A stretch of DNA of 5,012 nt from contig SXOM01000278.1 of NCBI GenBank assembly GCA_005776735.1, positions 1 to 5,012 of the forward strand, written 5' to 3'. The position numbers and the translations under genes were made by a program. Under the pieces are notes generated by a model. It searched no databases. It was not told the DNA's origin and saw only the letters and a program-made list of their open reading frames with translations. Below, one piece after another: positions 1-5,012 of this stretch. Origin of the DNA: Pseudomonadota bacterium. Lineage in GTDB: Bacteria > Myxococcota_A > UBA796 > SXON01. How positions within the stretch are numbered: the first letter of the stretch is position 1; each line of letters starts with the position of its first letter.

Positions 1-1
1 C

Positions 2-679
2 AACAGCGTCGTCCTGCGCCTGGTCCACGGCGACGATTGTTTCTTGTTTCCGGGCGACGCCGAGGAGCCGACCGAGCGGGCGCTCATCGAAGCGCAGATG
101 GGCGCGTGCGACGTGCTCAAGGTCGCGCACCACGGCGGCCGACACAGCACGATCGAGCCGATGCTCGCGATGGTGAAGCCGAGCATCGCGGTCATCAGCG
201 TCGGGATCGGCAACCGCTACAAACACCCCGGCGACGAGACGCTCGCCCGCCTGGACGCGGCCAAGGCCACCGTCTACCGCACCGACCGCGACGGACGGGT
301 CACGCTGTTGAGCGACGGAAAGCGCATCCGCGTCGAGACCAGCCGGCACGAAGCACCGGGCGGGGTCCTCATCCCCGTGAGCGGGCTCCCCGGCCACGAC
401 GCCACCGGTGCCGCCTCGCCGCCGAAGCCCACGGCGGCCGAGCCGGGCCTCACGCCGGACCTCATCGATCCCGAGGCGTGCCCGTTCCCGGCCAGCCGCA
501 ACAGCAAGGTCTACCACGACCCGCACTGCGCCAACGCCCACAAGATCAACGCCGAGAACCTCACCTGCTTCGACGACGCCGCGTCGGCGGTGGCGTCCGG
601 TCGCCGGCCGGCCGGGTGCTGCCACCCCGAAGCACCGGCGCCCGAAGCCGCGCCCGCGCCCGCGCCCGCCAAGCCATGA
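2..679 (+). CDS. ComEC/Rec2-type metallo-beta-lactamase-fold protein, 3' part, with C-terminal Ada-like zinc-site domain
   Basis: The gene is cut by the left window edge; 225 codons are visible in an open frame ending at TGA 677-679. Visible residues 1-118 match the second half of the MBL domain seen in ComEC/Rec2 and its stand-alone relatives: the core strand and metal-ligand motif FLFPGDAE (Asp at residue 19), VAHHGG (His 43-44; usually HHGS), then PSIAVISVG and NRYKHPGDETLARL, and a terminal YRTDRDGRVTL strand. In the family this fold binds metal and is thought to be a nuclease or phosphodiesterase. A Pro/Ala-rich linker follows. Residues 160-208 then resemble the small Ada-like zinc domain often fused to such MBL proteins (NSKVYHDPHC, later PAGCCHP). 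A Pro/Ala tail ends the protein. I cannot see whether ComEC membrane segments lie upstream. The adjacent DUF3006 gene favours a stand-alone secreted MBL protein rather than full ComEC. The family call is firm; the substrate is unknown. Confidence 0.85.
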   Translation, partial: NSVVLRLVHGDDCFLFPGDAEEPTERALIEAQMGACDVLKVAHHGGRHSTIEPMLAMVKPSIAVISVGIGNRYKHPGDETLARLDAAKATVYRTDRDGRVTLLSDGKRIRVETSRHEAPGGVLIPVSGLPGHDATGAASPPKPTAAEPGLTPDLIDPEACPFPASRNSKVYHDPHCANAHKINAENLTCFDDAASAVASGRRPAGCCHPEAPAPEAAPAPAPAKP

Positions 680-900
680 TCGTGGTCGACCGCATCGAAG
701 GGGAGCTCGCGGTGCTCGAGCTCGACGGGCAGAGCGTGACCGTGCCCGTGGCGCTTCTGCCGCCGGGAACCCGCGAAGGCGACGTCTTGCGGCTGGTGGT
801 CGATCCCGACGCCACCCACGCGCAGCGCACCGACGCGGAGCGCCGCCTGGAACGTTTGCGCGCCCGCTCGACCCAAGGACCGGGTACCTTCGACCTCTGA
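676..900 (+). CDS. DUF3006 family small protein
   Basis: This is a 74-residue protein. The ATG at 676 overlaps the upstream stop as ATGA, which implies translational coupling; no separate Shine-Dalgarno is visible. The frame stays open far upstream, but that part is Arg-rich and is the shadow of the MBL gene, so 676 is the sensible start. Residues 1-42 fit the DUF3006 pattern: MIVVDRIEGELAVLEL, a short Asp-Gly turn, then VTVPVALLPPGTREGDVLRL. This predicts a compact beta-strand domain. The C-terminal 30 residues are charged and probably helical (AERRLERLRAR). DUF3006 proteins are usually 60-90 residues and are often encoded beside stand-alone ComEC-type MBL hydrolases, as here. Their biochemical role is not established. 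There is no signal peptide, so it is probably cytoplasmic. Confidence 0.8.
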   Translation: MIVVDRIEGELAVLELDGQSVTVPVALLPPGTREGDVLRLVVDPDATHAQRTDAERRLERLRARSTQGPGTFDL

Positions 901-914
901 CCCCCGAGGCCCGC

Positions 915-1430
915 ATGTTTGGTCTGCTCCTCCTCGTGTGCTCGACGCTCGCCGCCGTGGACGTCAACAGCGCCGACGCAGCGGCCCTCGAATCGCTCCC
1001 GGGGATCGGCCCCGGAAAGGCGCAGGCGATCCTCGCGTGGCGCGAAGCGAACGGCCCGTTCGCGTCGTTGGAGGACCTCGACAAGGTCGACGGCATCGGG
1101 CCGAGCACCCTGGCCAACCTCTCGGGGCAGGTCTCGTTCGGGAAGGGCGCCAGCCCCACGCCGGCGAGCGCAGCCGCGCCCGTCGCGAAGACGGCGGCGG
1201 CGCCCGCGGCCGCCGCGCCCGCGGACACGGCCGGCTGTCCGGTCAACATCAACACCGCGGCCGCCGACGGACTGCAGACACTGCCCGGCATCGGGGCGAG
1301 CAAAGCCGCCGCCATCGTGCAACACCGGGAGGAGCACGGGGCCTTCGCGTCATGCGACGGCCTCGACGACGTCAACGGGATCGGCCCCGCCACGCTCGCG
1401 GGCCTGCGCACCTGCTGCGTGGTGAAGTAG
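915..1430 (+). CDS. Secreted ComEA-like protein with two helix-hairpin-helix units
   Basis: This is a 171-residue protein. The ATG at 915 lies 5 nt after GAGG (906-909) and 14 nt after the previous stop. A short hydrophobic N-terminus (MFGLLLLVCSTLAA) looks like a signal peptide, although it lacks a positive n-region; Cys9 is not in a proper lipobox (LLVC). Residues 15-69 and 110-164 are two copies of a ComEA-type unit. Each has VN-N/S-A, LPGIG, K-A-I, R-E, FAS-LD-V and a second GIGP hairpin; by hand 31 of 55 positions are identical. An Ala/Pro linker (residues 79-106) joins them. HhH units bind the DNA backbone without sequence specificity, and ComEA is the envelope DNA receptor for uptake. 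ComEA normally has one such unit plus a membrane anchor, so this tandem soluble form is a variant. Cysteines at 108, 147, 167 and 168 occur only in or beside unit 2. DNA binding is inferred from the family. Confidence 0.85.
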   Translation: MFGLLLLVCSTLAAVDVNSADAAALESLPGIGPGKAQAILAWREANGPFASLEDLDKVDGIGPSTLANLSGQVSFGKGASPTPASAAAPVAKTAAAPAAAAPADTAGCPVNINTAAADGLQTLPGIGASKAAAIVQHREEHGAFASCDGLDDVNGIGPATLAGLRTCCVVK

Positions 1431-1434
1431 CGCC

Positions 1435-2685
1435 ATGCTGATCTTCGCCCTCGCGGCCTGCACGACCCACACCCCCGATTCGGCCGACCCGGCCACCGAC
1501 ACCGCCGACACGGCCGACACCGGCGCCGACTCCGCCGCGGACACGGCGGCCGACAGCGGCGACAGCGGCGACAGCGGCGAGGACACCGACACCTACGACC
1601 TGGACGACCCCGTCTGCCCCGAACCCTCCGGCTACCTCGGGGTGCCGCCACGGCCGGCGCGCACCCTGAGCGGTGTCGGCGTGTGGACGCTCGACTTCGA
1701 CGCGACCGCCGAGGCCGCGGGCTACACCGACTGCGGGTATCGTCGTGAGTACGAATCGCTCGTCGAGCCCTCGGGGCACACGTGGCAATGCCCGGAGTGT
1801 ACGCTGTTGACCGGCGGCGACGCGACGGTCGTCGAGGGGTTCGAAGACTGCTTCTCCCTCATCTCGTCGTCCGACGCCACGCGGACCGAACACCTGGGCG
1901 TCGGACCGGTGGACGGTGAGCCCCACCTGTTCCGCACCGGCGGCGCCAACCTGGCCCTGGGCGACATGGGCGCCGTAGGCGGCACCGGCACGGCGGACGA
2001 CCCGTACCAAGGCGGCTGGACCGACGACGGCACGCTGACCGAAGGCGGCACGTTCGTGCTCTCCGCCTCGCTCACGCTGACCGAGGGCGAGTCGACCACG
2101 TGGCTGGAAGACCCCCTGGTGCCGCGCAGTGAAGACTACGCCTGCGGGTGGTCGACCTGCAGCCCCGGCGGCCCGTCGCCGACCGCGCTCGAGACGGGCG
2201 CCCTCCTGCCGAACGAACGTTTCACCGACGTCTGCGGCGAAGAGTACGAACTGTGGGACGCCTGGGGTCGCTACGTGGTCCTCGACGCGTCGTCGCCCGA
2301 CTGCGGCCCCTGCCAGGTCATGGCCGAGTACGAAGAGGCGTGGGTCGAAGAGATGGCCGCCCGCGGCATCACCGTGTTGTGGGTCACGTTGCTCAACGCA
2401 TCGCTCGGCGACGTGAACCTGCCCGCCGACGCGGACACCCTCACCGCGTGGACCGAGGCCTTCGGGGGTTCGGGGCCCGTCGTCGCCGACGAGGGCTACG
2501 GGTACGCCCTGTTTCCGGCCTACCTCGGGGACACCGACGGCGGGATGAGCTTCCCGACGGTCGTGGTGGTCTCCCCCGACATGGAGGTGCTGGGGGCCGA
2601 CGCCGGTTTTGCGCCGGAAGAGTCCGGCGGCACGGGCTTCTCCGCCATCGAGGACCTCATCCTCGCGGACGCGGCGACGCGGTGA
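1435..2685 (+). CDS. Lipoprotein with C-terminal thioredoxin-like (CGPC) domain
   Basis: This is a 416-residue protein. The ATG at 1435 follows the previous stop by 4 nt; an in-frame stop at 1423-1425 with no other start codon after it fixes this start. GGTGA (1421-1425) is a plausible Shine-Dalgarno. Residues 1-9 (MLIFALAAC) form a very short signal ending in a lipobox (LAAC), so Cys9 should be lipidated. Residues 15-58 are an acidic Asp/Thr/Ala/Ser/Gly spacer including three DSG triplets. Residues 60-255 are a Cys-containing region I do not recognise, with a CPEC motif at 119-122 and Cys at 61, 100, 139, 237 and 242. Residues 258-416 are a thioredoxin/TlpA-like domain: strand YVVLDASS, CGPC at 290-293, then ITVLWVTLL, and the cis-proline motif SFPT (Pro374) followed by a hydrophobic strand. 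It should act as a thiol-disulfide protein tethered in the envelope; its partners are unknown. Oxidase versus reductase cannot be decided from sequence. Confidence 0.82.
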   Translation: MLIFALAACTTHTPDSADPATDTADTADTGADSAADTAADSGDSGDSGEDTDTYDLDDPVCPEPSGYLGVPPRPARTLSGVGVWTLDFDATAEAAGYTDCGYRREYESLVEPSGHTWQCPECTLLTGGDATVVEGFEDCFSLISSSDATRTEHLGVGPVDGEPHLFRTGGANLALGDMGAVGGTGTADDPYQGGWTDDGTLTEGGTFVLSASLTLTEGESTTWLEDPLVPRSEDYACGWSTCSPGGPSPTALETGALLPNERFTDVCGEEYELWDAWGRYVVLDASSPDCGPCQVMAEYEEAWVEEMAARGITVLWVTLLNASLGDVNLPADADTLTAWTEAFGGSGPVVADEGYGYALFPAYLGDTDGGMSFPTVVVVSPDMEVLGADAGFAPEESGGTGFSAIEDLILADAATR

Positions 2686-3224
2686 ACGCGGCGGCCCTCG
2701 CGCCCGCGACCGAGGCCGACGCGGCCGAGCTGGTGGCGCTGCGACGTGCGATCCTGGCCGAGGGGCGCTGGTTCCAGACCGAGCCCGACGAGCTGCGCGA
2801 AGGCGCGCGCGAACGGGCGGCGCTCCTGCGGCAAGGGAGGTTCGCGGGCAACCAGGTCCATCTCGTCGCCCGCCTCGCCGGCGAGCTCGTCGGCGCCTTG
2901 TCGATCGAGGGGGGATCGCTCCGGCGCACACGCCACGTCGGCCGCCTGGAGCTCATGGTGGGCGCCGGAGTCCGCGGACGCGGAGTCGGGCGGGCGCTGC
3001 TCGAACGCGGGCTGAGCCTGGTGCGCCGCAACCCGGTGCTGAGAAAGGTAGAGCTCGCGGTGTACGCCCACAACGGGCGCGCGCTCGACCTCTACGTGCG
3101 CGCCGGGTTCGTCGAGGAGGGCCGCCGTCGTGCGCACGGGCTGCTGCGAGACGGCACCTGGGTGGACGAGGTGTGGATGGCGTGGTGGCCTGAAGGAGCG
3201 CCGCCGAGCAGCGCCGGCGGCTGA
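2682..3224 (+). CDS. GNAT family N-acetyltransferase
   Basis: This is a 180-residue protein starting at GTG 2682, which overlaps the upstream TGA as GTGA. The GNAT homology starts right there (APATEADAAELVALRRAI), while the frame upstream is an Arg-rich shadow. GNAT enzymes move an acetyl group from acetyl-CoA to an amine. Motif A is clear: strand HVGRLELMV (85-93), then the acetyl-CoA pyrophosphate loop VRGRGVGRALL (97-107). Motif B is clear too: VELAVYAHNGRALDLYVRAGF (residues 123-143), then EEGRRR. The C-terminal pattern, DG--VDEVWMAW (157-168), is common in the broad RimI/YhhY-like group. The length is normal. The substrate cannot be predicted: it could be an amino acid, a protein N-terminus, a polyamine or an antibiotic-like amine. 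The Pro/Ser/Gly tail (170-180) is probably disordered. The overlap implies translation coupled to the lipoprotein gene, but no functional link is evident. Confidence 0.88.
   Translation: MNAAALAPATEADAAELVALRRAILAEGRWFQTEPDELREGARERAALLRQGRFAGNQVHLVARLAGELVGALSIEGGSLRRTRHVGRLELMVGAGVRGRGVGRALLERGLSLVRRNPVLRKVELAVYAHNGRALDLYVRAGFVEEGRRRAHGLLRDGTWVDEVWMAWWPEGAPPSSAGG
3200..3221 (+). other. Small GC hairpin at the 3' end of the acetyltransferase gene
   Basis: A perfect 7-bp stem (GCCGCCG 3200-3206 with CGGCGGC 3215-3221) and 8-nt loop sit just before the TGA at 3222. No T-run follows, so it is not a canonical terminator. It might modestly attenuate transcription or protect an upstream mRNA end. 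In DNA this rich in GC it may also be chance. Confidence 0.25.
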
Positions 3225-3272
3225 GCGGAAGGCGTCGCTGGACAACTTGGCAGCGGCGTGACAGATTGGCGG

Positions 3273-4625
3273 ATGGCCGTGCTCCTCGTGGTCGACGACG
3301 AAGAGGCGAACCGCCTCGCGCTCGAGCGGATCTTCGTACGCGAGAACTACGAGGTGCGGACCGCGGCCGACGGGCGCAGCGCCATCGAGTTGTTGCGCGA
3401 CGGCGCGGTGGGCGTGGTGCTCACCGACCTGAAGATGCCCGGAATGTCCGGCCTCGAGCTGCTCAAGGCCGCGCGGCAGCTCGCGCCCGACACGCAGGTG
3501 ATCGTCGTGACCGCCTATGGTTCGGTGGAAACGGCGGTGGAGGCGATGAAGGAGGGGGCCTACGACTTTGTGACCAAGCCGCTCCGGAAGGACGCGGTGG
3601 TGCACAGCGTGCAGAAGGCGCTCGAAAAGTTCGAGTTGGTACGGGAAAACTCGAGACTGCGTGCCCAGATCGCGCAGGTCTCGCGTACCGAGATGATCGG
3701 AGCGAGCGCGGCCATGCGCACCCTCCTGGAGGAGGCGCGGCAGGTGGCGCCGTCGAGGGCCAGCGTGCTCATCAGCGGCGAGAGCGGCACCGGGAAGGGC
3801 CTGTTGGCCCGCTGGATCCACGAGCTGAGCCCCCGCCGCGATCGGCGGCTGGTCACCGTCAACTGCGGCGCCATCCCGGAAGCCCTCTTGGAGAGTGAAC
3901 TCTTCGGCTACGAGCCGGGGGCGTTCACCGGCGCGCAGGGCCGCAAGGAGGGGCGCTTCGACCTTGCGTCGGGCGGCACGATCTTCCTCGACGAAGTCAC
4001 CGAGATGCCGCTTCTGCTCCAGGTGAAGCTGCTCCGGGTGCTCCAGGATGGCGAGTACGAGCGCCTCGGCGGCACGCGCACGTTGCGCGCCGACGTGCGG
4101 GTGATCGCCGCCACCAACCGGGACGCGGCGCGCGCGGTCCAGGAGGGCCGGCTCCGCGAAGACCTGGACTACCGCCTCAACGTGATCCCACTCCACGTCC
4201 CCGTCTTGCGGGAGCGTCGGGAGGACGTCGCGCTGCTCGCGCGTCACTTCGTCGCGGGCCACGCGGCACGACACGGTCGCACCATCGTCGGCATCGACAG
4301 CGAGGCGCTCGCCGCGCTCGAACGGCACGCCTGGCCGGGCAACGCGCGCGAGCTGGAGAACACGCTCGAGCGGGCCGTGGTGCTCGCGAGGGGCGAGTCG
4401 ATCACGCTGGCCGACCTCCCCGCGGCGCTCCGGGGGGGGGTCGCCGCGCCGGAGTCGAGCTGGCTCACGTTCGCCGTCGGTGCCCCGCTCGCGCAGGTCG
4501 AGCGGCGGATGATCGAGGCCACCCTGCGCCAGGTCAACGGGGACCGCACGCTGGCCGCGACCTTGTTGGGAATCTCGGCGCGGAGCATCTACCGTCGCGA
4601 AGCGGAGTGGCGCGACGAGTCCTGA
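3273..4625 (+). CDS. NtrC-family sigma-54-dependent response regulator
   Basis: This is a 450-residue protein from ATG 3273. GTG 3258 would add five residues (VTDWR), but MAVLLVVDDEEANRL is the usual receiver start; neither has a strong Shine-Dalgarno. Receiver domain, residues 1-115: acidic pocket Asp8-Asp9, phospho-acceptor Asp52 in LTDLKMPGMSG, Thr80 and Lys102. AAA+ domain, about 141-372: Walker A GESGTGKG (169-176), the sigma-54 contact loop GAFTGA (216-221), Walker B IFLDE (Asp240-Glu241), sensor I ATNRD, arginine fingers Arg295 and Arg301 (matching PspF R162/R168), and the sensor II region WPGNARELEN. The Fis-type DNA-binding helix-turn-helix is about 406-448 (LLGISARSIYRR). It should be phosphorylated by a histidine kinase, oligomerise, and remodel RNA polymerase-sigma-54 at enhancer-dependent promoters. 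No kinase gene is in the window, so its partner and targets are unknown. A nine-G run interrupts the linker before the helix-turn-helix. It sits 48 nt after the acetyltransferase, probably the last gene of the unit. Confidence 0.95.
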   Translation: MAVLLVVDDEEANRLALERIFVRENYEVRTAADGRSAIELLRDGAVGVVLTDLKMPGMSGLELLKAARQLAPDTQVIVVTAYGSVETAVEAMKEGAYDFVTKPLRKDAVVHSVQKALEKFELVRENSRLRAQIAQVSRTEMIGASAAMRTLLEEARQVAPSRASVLISGESGTGKGLLARWIHELSPRRDRRLVTVNCGAIPEALLESELFGYEPGAFTGAQGRKEGRFDLASGGTIFLDEVTEMPLLLQVKLLRVLQDGEYERLGGTRTLRADVRVIAATNRDAARAVQEGRLREDLDYRLNVIPLHVPVLRERREDVALLARHFVAGHAARHGRTIVGIDSEALAALERHAWPGNARELENTLERAVVLARGESITLADLPAALRGGVAAPESSWLTFAVGAPLAQVERRMIEATLRQVNGDRTLAATLLGISARSIYRREAEWRDES

Positions 4626-4650
4626 CTCGAGGCCACGGCGTGGGCCGGGC

Positions 4651-4686
4651 AAGACGCGGCGACCCGGGGCGCGGGTCGGCGTCTTT
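4651..4686 (+). terminator. Probable intrinsic terminator of the gene cluster
   Basis: A strong hairpin starts 25 nt after the response-regulator stop. AAGACGC (4651-4657) pairs with GCGTCTT (4679-4685), and CGACCCG (4660-4666) pairs with CGGGTCG (4672-4678). That is 14 bp with one two-base bulge (GG 4658-4659) and a 5-nt loop. The 3' side runs into TCTTT (4682-4686), a short T-run. The position and stem strength support termination. The weak T-run leaves some doubt, since GC-rich bacteria often rely on Rho. Confidence 0.65.
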
Positions 4687-4740
4687 CCCGGGAGGTAAAC
4701 GCACGGCGAGGCGTTGGAACGGAACGAGGTTACCCCCGGG
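4687..4740 (+). repeat. Inverted repeat with long loop, directly after the terminator
   Basis: CCCGGG (4687-4692) and GGTAA (4694-4698) pair with CCCGGG (4735-4740) and TTACC (4730-4734). That gives 11 bp with a single bulged A at 4693, around an apical segment of 31 nt. It begins at the base after the terminator T-run. It lies outside any supported gene. Its role is unknown: part of a structured 3' region, a site for a dimeric protein, or chance. Confidence 0.4.
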
Positions 4741-4746
4741 TCCTGC

Positions 4747-4828
4747 CGGGCCGGGTGAAATTGGCGCTCGCTCCGCCGCAGGTTCGCAAGCGAACCTGCG
4801 CTACGCTCGGCCAATTCCACCCGACCCG
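4747..4828 (+). repeat. Large composite imperfect palindrome (REP/MITE-like)
   Basis: The outer arms 4747-4765 and 4810-4828 pair over 19 positions with two mismatches (4751/4824 and 4758/4817). The inner arms 4777-4787 (CGCAGGTTCGC) and 4790-4800 pair perfectly over 11 bp around AA. Between outer and inner arms lies a direct repeat: GCGCTCGCTC (4764-4773) and GCGCTACGCTC (4798-4808), identical apart from one inserted A. This layered design is far beyond a chance hairpin. It resembles intergenic repetitive extragenic palindromes, but the window has only one copy. An alternative is a bidirectional terminator for a gene beyond the right edge. Confidence 0.65.
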
Positions 4829-4862
4829 TCACCCGCCACGTCACCGAACCGCACGACGGTGG

Positions 4863-4890
4863 CGGCGTCTGGCACAACGGCCGGACGCCG
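4863..4890 (+). repeat. Short hairpin
   Basis: CGGCGTCTGGC (4863-4873) pairs with GCCGGACGCCG (4880-4890). This is an 11-bp stem with one T-G wobble (4870/4883) and the 6-nt loop ACAACG. It has no T-run and no gene context. It would be stable as RNA on the + strand. Confidence 0.4.
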
Positions 4891-4904
4891 AACCGCGAGG
4901 GTCT

Positions 4905-4932
4905 GGCTGCACCGGCCCAAGGACGGTGAGCC
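4905..4932 (+). repeat. Short bulged hairpin
   Basis: GGCT (4905-4908) and CACCG (4910-4914) pair with CGGTG (4924-4928) and AGCC (4929-4932). That is 9 bp with a bulged G at 4909 and a 9-nt loop. It is the weakest of the five stem-loops in this stretch and could be chance. Confidence 0.25.
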
Positions 4933-5012
4933 TTGCCATGTCGAACTTCGAACGGGATGGGTGGGCGGCGCGGCGGCGGTGAACCGGAGCGACGGAAGGC
5001 GGAGGTCGCGAG

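Larger units (their letters stand above)
4626..5012. other. Non-coding stretch of 387 nt to the window end
   Basis: No supported gene is present. The open frames here have no recognisable protein, no Shine-Dalgarno and weaker third-position GC than the genes to the left, and the best + frame runs through the palindrome. The left part carries the terminator and three further clear inverted repeats, plus one weak one. The right part, about 4940-5012, is G-rich (GGGATGGGTGGGCGG from 4954), with a small palindrome TCGAA-C-TTCGA at 4941-4951. No tRNA, rRNA or known riboswitch pattern was recognised. It may precede a gene beyond the window. Confidence 0.6.

Noticed and set aside
941..941. Cys9 of the HhH protein as a lipoprotein lipidation site
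   Set aside because: The preceding residues LLV do not fit a lipobox, which needs Gly, Ala or Ser at -1. Ordinary signal peptidase cleavage near Ala13-Ala14 is more likely.
1372..2931. Long open frame on the minus strand (519 codons)
   Set aside because: It is antisense to the lipoprotein and acetyltransferase genes, which have clear domains. Its product is Arg/Gly-rich with no motif.
3258..3272. Alternative GTG start for the response regulator
   Set aside because: It adds only VTDWR before a canonical receiver start at ATG 3273, with no better Shine-Dalgarno. It cannot be excluded.
4761..4776. GG-N10-GC spacing resembling a sigma-54 promoter (TTGGC...GC)
   Set aside because: The -12 half reads CCGC rather than TTGC and the site lies inside the palindrome arm. 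TGGCAC at 4870-4875 also lacks a TTGC at the right spacing.
2520..4877. Very long open frame on the minus strand (785 codons)
   Set aside because: It runs antisense through the lipoprotein end, acetyltransferase, response regulator and the intergenic palindromes. It has no recognisable domain, so it is an effect of high GC lowering stop frequency.
4954..4978. Possible G-quadruplex (GGGATGGGTGGGCGG)
   Set aside because: Only three G3 tracts plus G2 tracts are present, which is expected by chance in DNA this rich in GC.
4755..4982. 75-codon + strand open frame in the intergenic stretch
   Set aside because: It begins inside the palindrome, has no Shine-Dalgarno or recognisable domain, and contains repeat-derived sequence.
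4800..5012. Possible 3' end of a minus-strand gene entering from the right, stopping at the palindrome
   Set aside because: The frame is open to the edge and a convergent gene would fit the palindrome, but the product shows no domain and third-position GC is lower than in the real genes.

Overview
The window is a very GC-rich (about 70% by eye) stretch of bacterial chromosome. Its coding density is high, and all recognisable genes lie on the + strand. The composition, the lipoprotein with an Asp/Thr/Ser/Gly-rich spacer behind a very short signal peptide, and an NtrC-type sigma-54 activator suggest a myxobacterium-like organism (Myxococcota or a related deltaproteobacterial lineage). This is inference from style, not from a marker gene.

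Layout. (1) 2-679: the 3' part of a ComEC/Rec2-type metallo-beta-lactamase-fold protein carrying a C-terminal Ada-like zinc-site domain. (2) 676-900: a small DUF3006 protein, overlapping gene 1 by ATGA. (3) 915-1430: a short secreted protein made of two ComEA-type helix-hairpin-helix units. (4) 1435-2685: a lipoprotein with a Cys-rich middle region and a C-terminal thioredoxin-like domain (CGPC). (5) 2682-3224: a GNAT acetyltransferase starting on GTG, overlapping gene 4 by GTGA. (6) 3273-4625: an NtrC-family response regulator (receiver, AAA+ sigma-54 activator, Fis-type helix-turn-helix). The gene junctions are -4, 14, 4, -4 and 48 nt, so the six genes look like one transcription unit. A strong hairpin with a short T-run begins 25 nt after the last stop and is the likely terminator.

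From 4626 to the window end (387 nt) I see no convincing gene. That stretch holds a run of five stem-loops. The most striking is an imperfect palindrome of about 82 nt that nests an outer inverted repeat, a short direct repeat and a perfect inner inverted repeat.

Working together (inference). Genes 1-3 combine parts related to the DNA-uptake proteins ComEC (MBL domain) and ComEA (HhH), with DUF3006, a known companion of stand-alone ComEC-type MBL proteins. Gene 4 adds a cell-envelope thiol-redox protein next to a secreted HhH protein that contains cysteines. A module acting on extracellular or periplasmic DNA is the simplest hypothesis, but nothing here proves it. The GNAT enzyme and the orphan response regulator may only be positional neighbours. 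I found no clear evidence of a mobile element, CRISPR array, tRNA or rRNA.
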